From Nicoletella semolina (GTDB lineage Bacteria > Pseudomonadota > Gammaproteobacteria > Enterobacterales > Pasteurellaceae), in contig NZ_SLXJ01000002.1 of assembly GCF_004345745.1 (NCBI RefSeq), positions 1 through 64,000 of the forward strand: a DNA stretch of 64,000 nt, in the 5' to 3' direction. Under the pieces are notes generated by a model. It was given only the letters and a program-made list of their open reading frames with translations. It did no database searches and was not told the DNA's origin. Below are positions 40,072-47,511 of the stretch, piece after piece. Position 1 is the stretch's first letter. Each line of letters starts with the position of its first letter. The position numbers were made by a program, and so were the translations under genes.

Positions 40072-41767
40072 GAACAAAAAATTATCAGATGCCGTGGCAC
40101 GAAATTTAAATGTTGCACCAATGGTGAATACCTCGCCTTCTTATGTGGGGGTGGCTGCGACGCATTACCCAACAACCTCTCAGTACATTACGGTAACTTT
40201 AGATAAATTACGCCCTTATGAGCATAACCCACGCAAAACCCGTAATCCTAACTTTGAGATGATCAAAGAATCCATTCGACGTCGCGGACTCGATCATAAG
40301 CCCAATATTACCCAACGTCCAGGTGAGCCGTTTTATATCATCGCAGACGGGGGAAATACACGGATTCAAGCCTTAAAAGAGCTATTTAGTGAAACTCAAG
40401 ATCAACGTTTTTGGGCGATTGAATGCTTGTATAAACCTTGGAAAGGGGAGACTGCGGACAGTGTGGAAGCTGAACTGGATTTGCTGATCGGTCATTTAAT
40501 TGAAAATGATACCCGTGCAGATTTAACCTTTATTGAGAAAGCCCTAGGGATTCAGCAGGCGAAGGAGTATTACGAGAAAAAATTGGGGCGTTCATTATCC
40601 GCTCGAGAGCTTTCAACTGAATTGGAAAATGATGGGTATATTATTCATTATACAATGGTATCTAAAATGGGACGTTGTTTAGAATTCTTATATCCATTTA
40701 TTCCTGATGTATTATTTAATGGATTAGGCAATAGCCCGATTGATAAACTCTTAGCCATTCGCAATAACGCCCTTGAAGTTTGGCAGCAATACCAATTTGA
40801 TACAGAAATCACGTTTGAAGCCATTTGGCAAAATAGCCTGTCTCGTTGTAATGATGATTACCCATTCAATGTGAAAACCTTTCAAGATGCGTTAATTAAT
40901 GAGATGACGGATGCCCTTGAGGGCAAAGTCAGCTATGAAATGCTCTATATGGAAGTGGATCTCGATGAGCGTAAATTCCAAAAATTGGCGAAAAAGCAGC
41001 AAGAAATTGATGCCCAAATTCAGCATAGTGAAGAAGATGTAGCGAGATTTCAGCAACAGCAATTGGAAAAATCCCTTTCTGAACCTGTTCAAAACATTGA
41101 GATGACCGAATCAGAAAGCACAAATGTCATTACGCCAATCTTTGATGAACGTGCCGAAAATGCAGAAAAAAATGACCGCACTTTTGTAGAAGATGCCAAC
41201 CACGATAGTTTAGAAACGGAAGCAGTCAATGACATGGTGAATACTGAAACAGTTGATGAGGTTTCTAGTTCTGAACCAACCCAAGATCTCGCCCAGCAAT
41301 TTGCCCAAAATTACGGTATTACGCCAGGAATGAGCATTCAGACTCAACGTGAGCAGCAAGCCATTGCAAATGGGCTGGAATTTGCTTGTGTAGGTCGTCA
41401 ACCTGTTGCGGATATTTGGCAAGTGTACCCAAGTCGCCAACATAAAGCAGAAGCCTATTCGCTTGCCTTAGATATTGCCGAGCAGTTTGGGTTAGATGAA
41501 CTCGTTGAACACGTTGTGAACCAACCTGTCGATTATAGCTTTCAGATGAAAGCCGTCGAAGATTCTTTAAAAGATGATACCCAACGTACCATTTATGAGT
41601 TACTCAGTATGTTGCAAACACAGAATCTAGCCTATTCGGAAGCCTGTTTTCTTGATACGGCATTATTGTTAGGTTCAACTGATCGAGAACCTAAAATTGA
41701 TGATGTTACCTTGGTGAAATTATTTCGACTCATTCGTCTTGTTCGCTATTTGCGGGCTTCAGCTTAA
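40061..41767 (+). CDS. parB: ParB-family protein of the ICE
   Basis: The start is placed at ATG 40061 (MNTKNKKLSD), which follows AGGTGGATATTACG inside the end of the helicase gene. There are 568 residues. About 45-140 is a ParB/Spo0J nuclease-like domain (LDKLRPYEHNPRKT, ADGGNTRIQAL). A helix-turn-helix-type segment follows, then a long acidic linker (residues ~300-400, rich in Glu/Ser/Asn) and a C-terminal domain with GLEFACVGRQPVADIW typical of GI-type ParBs. A Hin-type USS (41175) falls in the linker. Confidence 0.9.
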   Translation: MNTKNKKLSDAVARNLNVAPMVNTSPSYVGVAATHYPTTSQYITVTLDKLRPYEHNPRKTRNPNFEMIKESIRRRGLDHKPNITQRPGEPFYIIADGGNTRIQALKELFSETQDQRFWAIECLYKPWKGETADSVEAELDLLIGHLIENDTRADLTFIEKALGIQQAKEYYEKKLGRSLSARELSTELENDGYIIHYTMVSKMGRCLEFLYPFIPDVLFNGLGNSPIDKLLAIRNNALEVWQQYQFDTEITFEAIWQNSLSRCNDDYPFNVKTFQDALINEMTDALEGKVSYEMLYMEVDLDERKFQKLAKKQQEIDAQIQHSEEDVARFQQQQLEKSLSEPVQNIEMTESESTNVITPIFDERAENAEKNDRTFVEDANHDSLETEAVNDMVNTETVDEVSSSEPTQDLAQQFAQNYGITPGMSIQTQREQQAIANGLEFACVGRQPVADIWQVYPSRQHKAEAYSLALDIAEQFGLDELVEHVVNQPVDYSFQMKAVEDSLKDDTQRTIYELLSMLQTQNLAYSEACFLDTALLLGSTDREPKIDDVTLVKLFRLIRLVRYLRASA

Positions 41768-41777
41768 GGGAGGCGTT

Positions 41778-42329
41778 ATGCTTGATAATTTAAATAAAGT
41801 GATTTTAGACCACATTGTAAATAATATCCGCGAAGGCAATGTGAATACCTGCCATCACCTTGGCTTTTCAACGGCAGAACTCAGTGAAATCCAACAGCTA
41901 AGCATTGATGAAATGTACGATATTGCCCAATCTAAAGTGCCGATTGCGGCGATTAGTATCGATCACAGTGCCTTTTGGAAAATGGTCAAAATGGCACAAG
42001 TCAATTCGCAGGAACGAATGATTATTGATCGTGCTTTACTCCTTGGTGCGTCTATCCAGATGTTGAATGCCTACTTTGGTTTGAGTACGACGAAAGTCTC
42101 AGCAAGACGCAGTTTATTGGGGATTCGTGAAGAGCCTGGACGAAAAGCCACAGCCACAGATGAGCAAAAGACGCTTTTATGGGAGTTATGGTGTCAACAT
42201 AAAGGCAGTATCCAGAGTTTAGAATCAATGGAAGGTCTGGAATTATTAATGTTGTTTGCGGAAGAAACGCAAATTAATTTGACTGCGATTTGGCGTGCAG
42301 TTGAGCCTTGGTATCGTCATAAAAAATAA
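41778..42329 (+). CDS. DUF2857-family ICE protein
   Basis: The ATG at 41778 follows GGGAGGCGTT. The 183-residue product matches the DUF2857 family found after parB in SPI-7/PAGI-type elements. It has VNTCHHLGFSTAELSEIQQLS, DRALLLGASIQMLNAYFGLST and a helix-turn-helix-like RRSLLGIREEPGRK. The architecture resembles FlhC-type regulators. By its position it may bind DNA in the replication or control region. It is the last gene of the soj operon; a structured terminator follows. Confidence 0.85.
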   Translation: MLDNLNKVILDHIVNNIREGNVNTCHHLGFSTAELSEIQQLSIDEMYDIAQSKVPIAAISIDHSAFWKMVKMAQVNSQERMIIDRALLLGASIQMLNAYFGLSTTKVSARRSLLGIREEPGRKATATDEQKTLLWELWCQHKGSIQSLESMEGLELLMLFAEETQINLTAIWRAVEPWYRHKK

Positions 42330-42331
42330 AA

Positions 42332-42372
42332 AAGAGTCCCCCAAGGTGAGTATCAGGCTCTTCTTGGGGGAT
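42332..42372 (+). terminator. stem-loop with possible pseudoknot after DUF2857
   Basis: CCCCCAAG (42338-42345) pairs with CTTGGGGG (42363-42370). AAGAG just upstream (42332-42336) can also pair with CTCTT (42358-42362), inside the loop of the first stem. The two pairings interleave, which is an H-type pseudoknot layout. The T run is poor, so it may be more than a terminator. Confidence 0.55.
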
Positions 42373-42447
42373 CGGGATTGCTATATGGAGCATTCCCTTA
42401 TAAGTGGCTTTGTTAAGAAAGCGAAAGCATTATAACGAAATACAGAC

Positions 42448-42484
42448 CCAAAACAATCGGAATAATTAAATACAGGTTTTGGAG
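42448..42484 (+). promoter_or_regulatory. anti-Shine-Dalgarno hairpin before STY4528 gene
   Basis: CCAAAAC (42448-42454) is complementary to GTTTTGG (42476-42482), whose GG opens the ribosome site GGAG (42481-42484) of the gene starting at 42493. The pairing would hide part of the ribosome site. Confidence 0.5.
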
Positions 42485-42492
42485 AATTAAAT

Positions 42493-43719
42493 ATGACAAT
42501 TTTTGAGCAAATCACCACATCGCCCAATACAGAGCAGGGGTTACTGTTTTTTGGGAATCAGCACGAAACCGTGCCCACACGGCTACTTTATGATCCTTAT
42601 TTAACCCCGCGAGCCAAATTTGCTTGGCAGCTTATCAAGCATAAGGCGAGGGAGTTTCAAGGGGGATTATTTCCATCTTACGAGGTGTTGGGAAAACTGC
42701 TTTCAGATAAGCCTTACCTGAATGCGAGCCTATCGCGTAAAACCGTCAGCCAAACCTTATTACTGCTACGCCTAACAAGGTGGTTGACCCTTTGTGAAAC
42801 CGTGCGTAATGAATTAGGGCAAGTAAAAGGGAATGTCTATTTACTGCACGATGAGCCTATTCCCATATTAGATGCAATTCAACTTAACGAAGATTATTTA
42901 CATTTACTCCATTCAGCCACAAAACATAAAGACGTTGTAGTGAGAGGGGTTGCAACGCATATTGTCGATAATATTCTTTCAGATAAAACCCAATGGCATT
43001 ATGTTTCGCATATTGATTGGATGCAAGCTCGTTATCAAGATTATTGTTCTCGTCTCGGAAATGAAAAAGAGGCTGATTTTTCTCATTTAAATTTAGATAC
43101 TGTGCAGCAGAATTTGCTGCGTTCCAATAAGGAACGCAGTCAAAACAGCAGGGAACTCAGTGAAAAAACAATCAATTTACCGAGTTCCATTAAGGAACTC
43201 AGTCAAAATGACCTAAGTTCCAATAGGGAACTCTGCCAAGAAAAACAGGCTAAGTCATTGATTTTAGGCTCAGTTCCATTAAGGAACTCAGCAAGTACCT
43301 CGTACAAGTATAGTACGGTATTTATAAATAAATACTGTACAGGTACGGTAGAGGAAATTGATTGGACGCTCAACTTAACCCCTTTTGAGAAACGTACTGT
43401 AGTTAAAGCAATGGAAGGGCTTGATTTGGGGCTGTGTCAAGCTATTTTGTTTGAAGCGGGTGAACGCCTTGCAAAAGGAACCATCAAGAAACCACAGGGA
43501 TATTTGCTAAGCCTAGTGAGAAAAGCTCATTTAGGGCAATTTAATCCCTATTTACTTGAACAACACTTAAGCCAATGTCATACGCCTGCGGTGAATCAAT
43601 CTCAGCCACAAGCGATTGTGCCAGAGCGAGAACAAACGCTATCGTCTGTGCCAACGCTTGAACAACGTCAAGCGAGAGCGGCAATGATACGGAAATTTAA
43701 AGCACAGTTGTTGAATTGA
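42493..43719 (+). CDS. STY4528-family ICE replication protein
   Basis: The 408-residue product matches the STY4528 family, described as a pathogenicity-island replication protein in GI-type elements. It has an N-terminal winged-helix-like region (LLYDPYLTPRAKFAWQLIKHK, LLSDKPYLNASLSRKTVSQTL) and a low-complexity middle with repeated Ser-Asn/Ile-x-Glu-Leu (residues ~210-270). A C-terminal helical domain (LTPFEKRTVVKAMEGLDLGL, KKPQGYLLSLVRKA) follows. The low-complexity middle is encoded by a set of palindromes that may be the real reason for the sequence. The gene begins a new unit after a stem-loop. Confidence 0.85.
   Translation: MTIFEQITTSPNTEQGLLFFGNQHETVPTRLLYDPYLTPRAKFAWQLIKHKAREFQGGLFPSYEVLGKLLSDKPYLNASLSRKTVSQTLLLLRLTRWLTLCETVRNELGQVKGNVYLLHDEPIPILDAIQLNEDYLHLLHSATKHKDVVVRGVATHIVDNILSDKTQWHYVSHIDWMQARYQDYCSRLGNEKEADFSHLNLDTVQQNLLRSNKERSQNSRELSEKTINLPSSIKELSQNDLSSNRELCQEKQAKSLILGSVPLRNSASTSYKYSTVFINKYCTGTVEEIDWTLNLTPFEKRTVVKAMEGLDLGLCQAILFEAGERLAKGTIKKPQGYLLSLVRKAHLGQFNPYLLEQHLSQCHTPAVNQSQPQAIVPEREQTLSSVPTLEQRQARAAMIRKFKAQLLN
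43104..43340 (+). repeat. palindromic iterons inside the STY4528 gene
   Basis: Six stem-loops lie in 240 bases of coding sequence. One is GCAGCA/TGCTGC (43104-43120). Four share the form GTTCC-5 bases-GGAAC with A/T/G loops and variable outer pairs: 43119-43137 (outer GC/GC), 43182-43200 (GA/TC), 43216-43232 and 43272-43288. The last is an AT-centred imperfect 28-bp palindrome with GTAC ends (43313-43340). A lone half-site GGGAACTC lies near 43151. They resemble origin iterons placed within the initiator gene. Confidence 0.8.
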
Positions 43720-43736
43720 GAACAAAAAATAAGCAC

Positions 43737-43969
43737 TGTGTAGGGGCTACACAAAGTACAAAAAATAGCCGCTGTAAAGGGGCTTTACAAAGTACAAAAA
43801 TTAATCACTGTAGAAGGGTTCTACAAAGTACAAAAAATAATCACTGTAGAAGGGTTCTACAAAGTACAAAAAATAATCACTGTAGAAGGGTTCTACAAAG
43901 TACAAAAATTAATCACTGAAAAGGGACTTTTCAAAGTATAAAAATTAATCAGTGAAGCGGGACGCTTCA
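43737..43969 (+). repeat. 36-bp-period array of seven covarying hairpins
   Basis: Seven 17-base hairpins start at 43737, 43773, 43809, 43845, 43881, 43917 and 43953, exactly 36 bases apart. Each has a perfect 7-bp stem and a 3-base GGG or GGA loop. The stems are TGTGTAG, TGTAAAG, TGTAGAA (three times), TGAAAAG and TGAAGCG, each followed by its own complement. Both arms therefore change together. The 19-base spacer AAGTACAAAAAATAATCAC is nearly constant. The array fills the gap between the STY4528 gene and TIGR03761. A 67-codon frame crosses it, but the repetition makes coding unlikely. Confidence 0.93.
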
Positions 43970-44005
43970 AAGTACAAAAATTGACCACTAAATAGGAGTA
44001 TCAAT

Positions 44006-44758
44006 ATGACAACCACTGATCTTCAAAATCAACGACCAGGACCACTACGCAGCGCACCTGAAATTACCATCAATACCCATCATGCCTCTAAATTATGGGT
44101 GGGGCGTGCAGCTGTACGAAATGAACAAGGCAAAATTACCCGTGCAGGGATCATCAGTATGCCGAACTGCCTGAGTTTATTGAGTCAAATTCAGCGTGCG
44201 GCAACGAATGATGATCCTTATGCAGATGACTATTTACTACGGTTTGAAACCAAAGTGCTGGGTTATCGTCAGGAAATGCAGCAATTGGTTGATAAGGTAA
44301 ATTACCTTTATAGTGAACAAATCCCTGCAGCATTTCATATGGAAAATTCAGTATCAGTAGAGCCCGCACGTTATGCATTGACCTTTAATTCTCAACTTGG
44401 CTATCAATTAATTTTCCTTTTTTTGAAATTTGATGAGCTCGCTTGTGCGGTAATGGCCGCATCTCATATTGCCTTAATAACCCGTAGCGAAGCCTCGGAT
44501 TGGATTGAAGCTGGGGCAAAATTAATTCGTCAGTGTTTTGGCTTGGTTGAAAATTATCGTCATTCAGGGATTACCCGCCGCGATGCAATCGAAAATAATG
44601 CACGCTATAAAGCTGCGATAAAACGAATGAAGTATGAATTATCCCCTGAAATTTTATCGGGTGAAAAACGTGCAAATTTTGCTCCAGTCATAAAAAATGC
44701 CTCGTCATCTGAGGCTGAACCAGAACAAGATGAGTTTGTTGAGAATGGCTCAGAATAA
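44006..44758 (+). CDS. TIGR03761-family ICE protein (PFL_4669-like)
   Basis: The 250-residue product matches the integrating conjugative element family TIGR03761. Landmarks are LRSAPEITINTHHASKLWVGR near the N-terminus, DDPYADDYLLRFE, VEPARYALTFNSQLGYQLIFL and the GITRRDAIENNARYKAAI region. There is no signal or membrane segment. The function is unknown; it always lies between the STY4528 protein and DUF3158 in these elements, suggesting a part in replication or DNA handling. Its ribosome site (TAGGAG) comes directly after the hairpin array, which would be its 5' untranslated region. Confidence 0.88.
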   Translation: MTTTDLQNQRPGPLRSAPEITINTHHASKLWVGRAAVRNEQGKITRAGIISMPNCLSLLSQIQRAATNDDPYADDYLLRFETKVLGYRQEMQQLVDKVNYLYSEQIPAAFHMENSVSVEPARYALTFNSQLGYQLIFLFLKFDELACAVMAASHIALITRSEASDWIEAGAKLIRQCFGLVENYRHSGITRRDAIENNARYKAAIKRMKYELSPEILSGEKRANFAPVIKNASSSEAEPEQDEFVENGSE

Positions 44759-44798
44759 AAGAACATCATAAGAATGGCACAGTGCTAAGAGGGAAAGA

Positions 44799-45311
44799 AT
44801 GAAAAATGAGTTAATTCCAAAAAGTATGTACCGTGATTTAGCGGTGCATACCCCACTTAATTTGGCATTGAAACAGTTTTTTAGTGAGATAGCCAGCATA
44901 GAGGATTGCGAACAATTACAGCTCTCGCTTTATCAAGTGAGAGAGCATTTAATCAGTCAACATCAAGATGTTGTCCAGAAACTGAGAAGCAATGAAATTA
45001 CAAAAGCCTTAGGGTTTCGTTTAATGCAAGATAAAGCCTCTTCTTCAGGGGGCCATTTTTTACGTTGGCGTATCACTATTGGGCAAACTAACCAATCCGC
45101 TGAAAAAGGCGGGTTGATTTGGAAAGGATTGGTTGAAGATAGTGCGGTATCTGACGGCATTAAAAAACGTATTGCTCAGATGGAAAAAGAACGTTTAGTG
45201 TTAAATATGCAAATGTCGGTATTAAATTCGATGATGCGACAATTATCCGCAACCATTGATAAATTAACCGAAGTTGAAGCCATCATTCAAGGTGAGCTGT
45301 CGCCTAATTAA
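44799..45311 (+). CDS. DUF3158-family ICE protein
   Basis: The 170-residue product matches DUF3158, a family confined to GI-type elements. It has LEIASIEDCEQLQ-type helices, a central beta segment (GGHFLRWRITIG, GGLIWKGLVED) and a C-terminal coiled coil (RIAQMEKERLVLNMQMSVLNSMMRQL). There is no export signal. It shares a unit with the preceding TIGR03761 gene (40 bases apart) and precedes ssb, so a DNA-metabolism role is plausible but unproven. Confidence 0.85.
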   Translation: MKNELIPKSMYRDLAVHTPLNLALKQFFSEIASIEDCEQLQLSLYQVREHLISQHQDVVQKLRSNEITKALGFRLMQDKASSSGGHFLRWRITIGQTNQSAEKGGLIWKGLVEDSAVSDGIKKRIAQMEKERLVLNMQMSVLNSMMRQLSATIDKLTEVEAIIQGELSPN

Positions 45312-45321
45312 AAAGTTTGTA

Positions 45322-45525
45322 ATGGCTGGATTTTCAAGTTTGTACTCATTGGATTTTCAAAGTTTGTACTCACTGGATACAAAAGGCCTTTTAAAGGTAA
45401 GGGGACAAGCCCCTTACCTTAACGAAGAAAAAGCCTTTACCTTTGAACAGCTTGTCGGCTCTGATATATTATACAGAGCTAGCTATGCAATCAATAAAGA
45501 ACGATTTGAGAGGGAATTGAGATGA
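45322..45525 (+). CDS. small hypothetical protein
   Basis: The ATG at 45322 (MAGFSSLYSLDF) opens a 67-residue frame. The first 18 codons are built from a 23/24-bp repeat (AAGTTTGTACTCAYTGGATTT, at 45313, 45336 and 45360), giving FSSLYSLDF/FQSLYSLD. The rest (RGQAPYLNEEKAFTFEQLVGSDILYRASYA) looks like a conserved small ICE protein. Its stop overlaps the next ATG (ATGA), arguing for translation. A strong inverted repeat lies inside the frame. Without the repeats I would have no doubt; with them, coding is likely but not certain. Confidence 0.6.
   Translation: MAGFSSLYSLDFQSLYSLDTKGLLKVRGQAPYLNEEKAFTFEQLVGSDILYRASYAINKERFERELR
45394..45420 (+). repeat. perfect 11-bp stem-loop within the small ORF
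   Basis: AAGGTAAGGGG, a 5-base loop ACAAG, then CCCCTTACCTT. The palindrome AAAAGGCCTTTT lies just upstream (45381-45392). No T run follows, so it is not a typical terminator. It may limit expression of the downstream membrane protein or act as single-stranded DNA structure. Confidence 0.75.
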
Positions 45526-45776
45526 AAACTCCAAAAGAAGTAATCAAAATAACTGTTATTACTCTAGTTATTATTCTAGCTATTATATCCCTTAGTTACG
45601 CATTATATTTTAGTTATGCCTACTATTTTGACCACGCGTTCCAACCACAAGAAGGGATAGCCAGATTGATTTATATTTTCGATATTTTTATGTTTATGTT
45701 CTTATTAGCTGGAACAACGTATTATATTAGACTTTTAATAATGCTTTTATCAGTAATTATTGGTCTATTTAAATGA
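45522..45776 (+). CDS. small two-helix membrane protein
   Basis: 84 residues with two clear membrane segments (about 9-32, ITVITLVIILAIISLSYALY, and 48-80, IYIFDIFMFMFLLAGTTYYI). The short loop between them holds FDHAFQPQEGIA. It is coupled to the preceding small gene by an ATGA overlap. I do not recognise the family. Small membrane proteins in such positions can be exclusion or host-interaction factors, but nothing here shows that. Confidence 0.7.
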   Translation: MKTPKEVIKITVITLVIILAIISLSYALYFSYAYYFDHAFQPQEGIARLIYIFDIFMFMFLLAGTTYYIRLLIMLLSVIIGLFK

Positions 45777-45779
45777 TTT

Positions 45780-45942
45780 GATGCGGCAATAAAGGATTCG
45801 CCAAAGGTAATACTAAGTTTTTCTGACATATTGGATATCCTATTTTTGTTGTAGTAGATAAAAATGGAAATTCAATATACCACATAGAGTCGGTGTGGCT
45901 AAATCTTCTCGAAATTCATTTCAATGGAATTTTAATTAAATG
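45780..45942 (+). pseudogene. probable gene remnant before ssb
   Basis: Two pieces in different frames look like the broken end of a small protein: DAAIKDSPKVILSFSD, then (after a shift near 45831) YPIFVVVDKNGNSIYHIESVW and LNLLEIHFNGILIK with a stop at about 45942. I do not recognise it. Downstream, TTAAACTGAATCAAGTTTAA (45951-45971) is a palindrome that could be an operator for ssb. Confidence 0.4.
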
Positions 45943-46003
45943 ATTTTTTCTTAAACTGAATCAAGTTTAATAAGCTAAATATAATTCATTAAGGAGCAAA
46001 ACA

Positions 46004-46516
46004 ATGGCGGGCGTAAATAAAGTGATTATTGTTGGATACCTCGGTAATGAGCCTGAAGTGCGAACTATGCCAAATGGTGAGGCTGTAGCCAATATTAGTG
46101 TCGCAACCAGTGAAAGTTGGATAGATAAGAATACAAGTGAAAAACGTGAATTAACCGAGTGGCATCGTATTGTGTTTTATCGTCGTCAAGCTGAGATTGT
46201 GGGAGAATATTTACGCAAAGGCTCGAAAGTTTATGTCGAGGGGCGATTAAGAACCCGTAAATGGCAAGACCAAAATGGGCAAGATCGATACACCACAGAA
46301 ATCCAAGGCGATGTACTTCAAATGTTAGATAGCCGTCCTGAGCGCTATCAAGCAGGGCAGGCAACGCAAGTTGGAGCGGCACAACAAGGTCGTAATCAAT
46401 ATGCGCAACAGAGTCAGCCTGCCTACCAAACACCACAAACTCAAACTTCAGCATCTCAGCCTGTACCACCGCCTATCCCTGATGATGGCTTTGACGATGA
46501 TCTGATTCCTTTCTGA
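46004..46516 (+). CDS. ssb: single-stranded DNA-binding protein of the ICE
   Basis: A 170-residue SSB with the OB-fold ([63 protein letters not shown]), a Gln-rich linker and the acidic C-terminal tip [11 protein letters not shown] that recruits partner proteins. The length and sequence are those of ICE-borne SSBs rather than an obvious host gene. It probably protects transferred single strands. AAGGAGCAAAACA gives the start. Confidence 0.96.
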   Translation: MAGVNKVIIVGYLGNEPEVRTMPNGEAVANISVATSESWIDKNTSEKRELTEWHRIVFYRRQAEIVGEYLRKGSKVYVEGRLRTRKWQDQNGQDRYTTEIQGDVLQMLDSRPERYQAGQATQVGAAQQGRNQYAQQSQPAYQTPQTQTSASQPVPPPIPDDGFDDDLIPF

Positions 46517-46598
46517 GTTGCAATGATGAATATTGAACATTTAATTATTTTGGGGTGGAGTTAAATGCCATTCTGGCTAGCAATTCGGAGTTGATATA

Positions 46599-47078
46599 AT
46601 GAAAACATTAAAAATAACGACCGCACTTTTTATATTAGGCATTCTCTCAGGTTGTGCAGAACTTTCTGCGTTCAATCAAAAAGTGGGCGATTGGGCAGGA
46701 GAAATTAATCGTACGCTCAATGCAGATAAACAACAATTCTCGGATACCTTAACGTCTAAACGAGATATTGATACCCTGTATGTACGCATTAAGCGTAATG
46801 TAGGGTTTGAAACAATGGAAGAAATGTTGAAATGCGATCCTGAATCAAATAAGAACTGTGCCTGGAAGAAAGCTGCAATTGCCGAAGGCGGCTATGTTCA
46901 TGAAAAAACGCCTGGTGTTTATTATCGAATGGCGGATTCTTTTGGTAAAGAGGGGCGATATTATGCCGCAGTTACCTTAGAAAAAGAGGGCAGAAATACC
47001 CTTATTTCTTGGAAAGTGAAAGGCTCCCAAGACTTTGCTAATCAAATCAAAGCAGATATTTTAAAAGCGGTTAAATAG
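46599..47078 (+). CDS. putative lipoprotein of the ICE
   Basis: 159 residues with an N-terminal lipoprotein signal (about residues 1-19; lipobox LSGC) followed by a soluble domain with two Cys (KCDPESNKNC). The motif VRIKRNVGFETMEEMLKCD suggests a conserved family, which I cannot name. It is probably anchored in the outer membrane. It ends in KADILKAVK just before a terminator. The ATG lacks a strong ribosome site (GGAGTTGATATA). A Hin-type USS is at 46620. Confidence 0.75.
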   Translation: MKTLKITTALFILGILSGCAELSAFNQKVGDWAGEINRTLNADKQQFSDTLTSKRDIDTLYVRIKRNVGFETMEEMLKCDPESNKNCAWKKAAIAEGGYVHEKTPGVYYRMADSFGKEGRYYAAVTLEKEGRNTLISWKVKGSQDFANQIKADILKAVK

Positions 47079-47105
47079 GTTTATTTGCTCAAAAACCTCA
47101 GTATT

Positions 47106-47134
47106 GCCCAATCTTGATGATTGGGCTTTTTTGT
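47106..47134 (+). terminator. terminator after the lipoprotein gene
   Basis: GCCCAATC and GATTGGGC form a perfect 8-bp stem with a 5-base loop TTGAT, followed by TTTTTTG. A typical intrinsic terminator. Confidence 0.88.
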
Positions 47135-47217
47135 TTGATATGTAATAAGAATTAAGAGATGCAATTAATCTCTCTTTATATATGATTGAAAATAAATCAT
47201 TTTTTAGGTAAATGGGA

Positions 47218-47511
47218 ATGAAACAATCTAATTCTATTGATATTAATTTACTTTTTGATACTCTTTTAGCTGTCAGTGAGTTATCTTTAAAGCTAAATTT
47301 TCTTTTGAAAAACGCCCAAGATCCTATAAAAATCACTAAGATAATTAATGTGATGAGCAATCTTACATTAATTAGCTCAGCTTATACGGAGAACGGGATT
47401 GATATTGACAGTCTAGCGTTATTCCGTTCGATGATTAATGATTTAGATTATCCAGAGTTAAATAGGTTAAATCATATTATTAATAAAGCTATTGTGGCTC
47501 ATAAAGATTAA
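47218..47511 (+). CDS. hypothetical cargo protein
   Basis: 97 residues from ATG 47218 (an earlier ATG lies 2 codons upstream, too close to its AGG). It is predicted all-helical (SIDINLLFDTLLAVSELSLKLNFLLKNA, KITKIINVMSNLTLISSAY) with no membrane segment or known motif. It overlaps the convergent gene at 47489 by 23 bases. Its base composition is very AT-rich compared with the ICE backbone, and it lies between two backbone genes (ssb block and topB), so it is probably cargo. Confidence 0.6.
   Translation: MKQSNSIDINLLFDTLLAVSELSLKLNFLLKNAQDPIKITKIINVMSNLTLISSAYTENGIDIDSLALFRSMINDLDYPELNRLNHIINKAIVAHKD

Noticed and set aside
43716-43919. Open frame of 67 codons across the hairpin array
   Set aside because: The protein would be a simple repeat of the 36-bp unit. 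Variation keeps base pairing and not amino acids, and there is no ribosome site.
43737-43969. CRISPR array reading of the 36-bp repeats
   Set aside because: The constant part is 19 bases and AT-rich, and the variable part is always a perfect palindrome instead of a random spacer. No cas genes are nearby. A TIGR-type guide array (36-nt units) was also considered, but no Nop-domain Tas protein is in the window.
47061-47360. Minus-strand open frame opposite the 97-residue cargo gene
   Set aside because: It runs through the terminator of the lipoprotein gene and lacks a ribosome site. The plus-strand frame is the better candidate.
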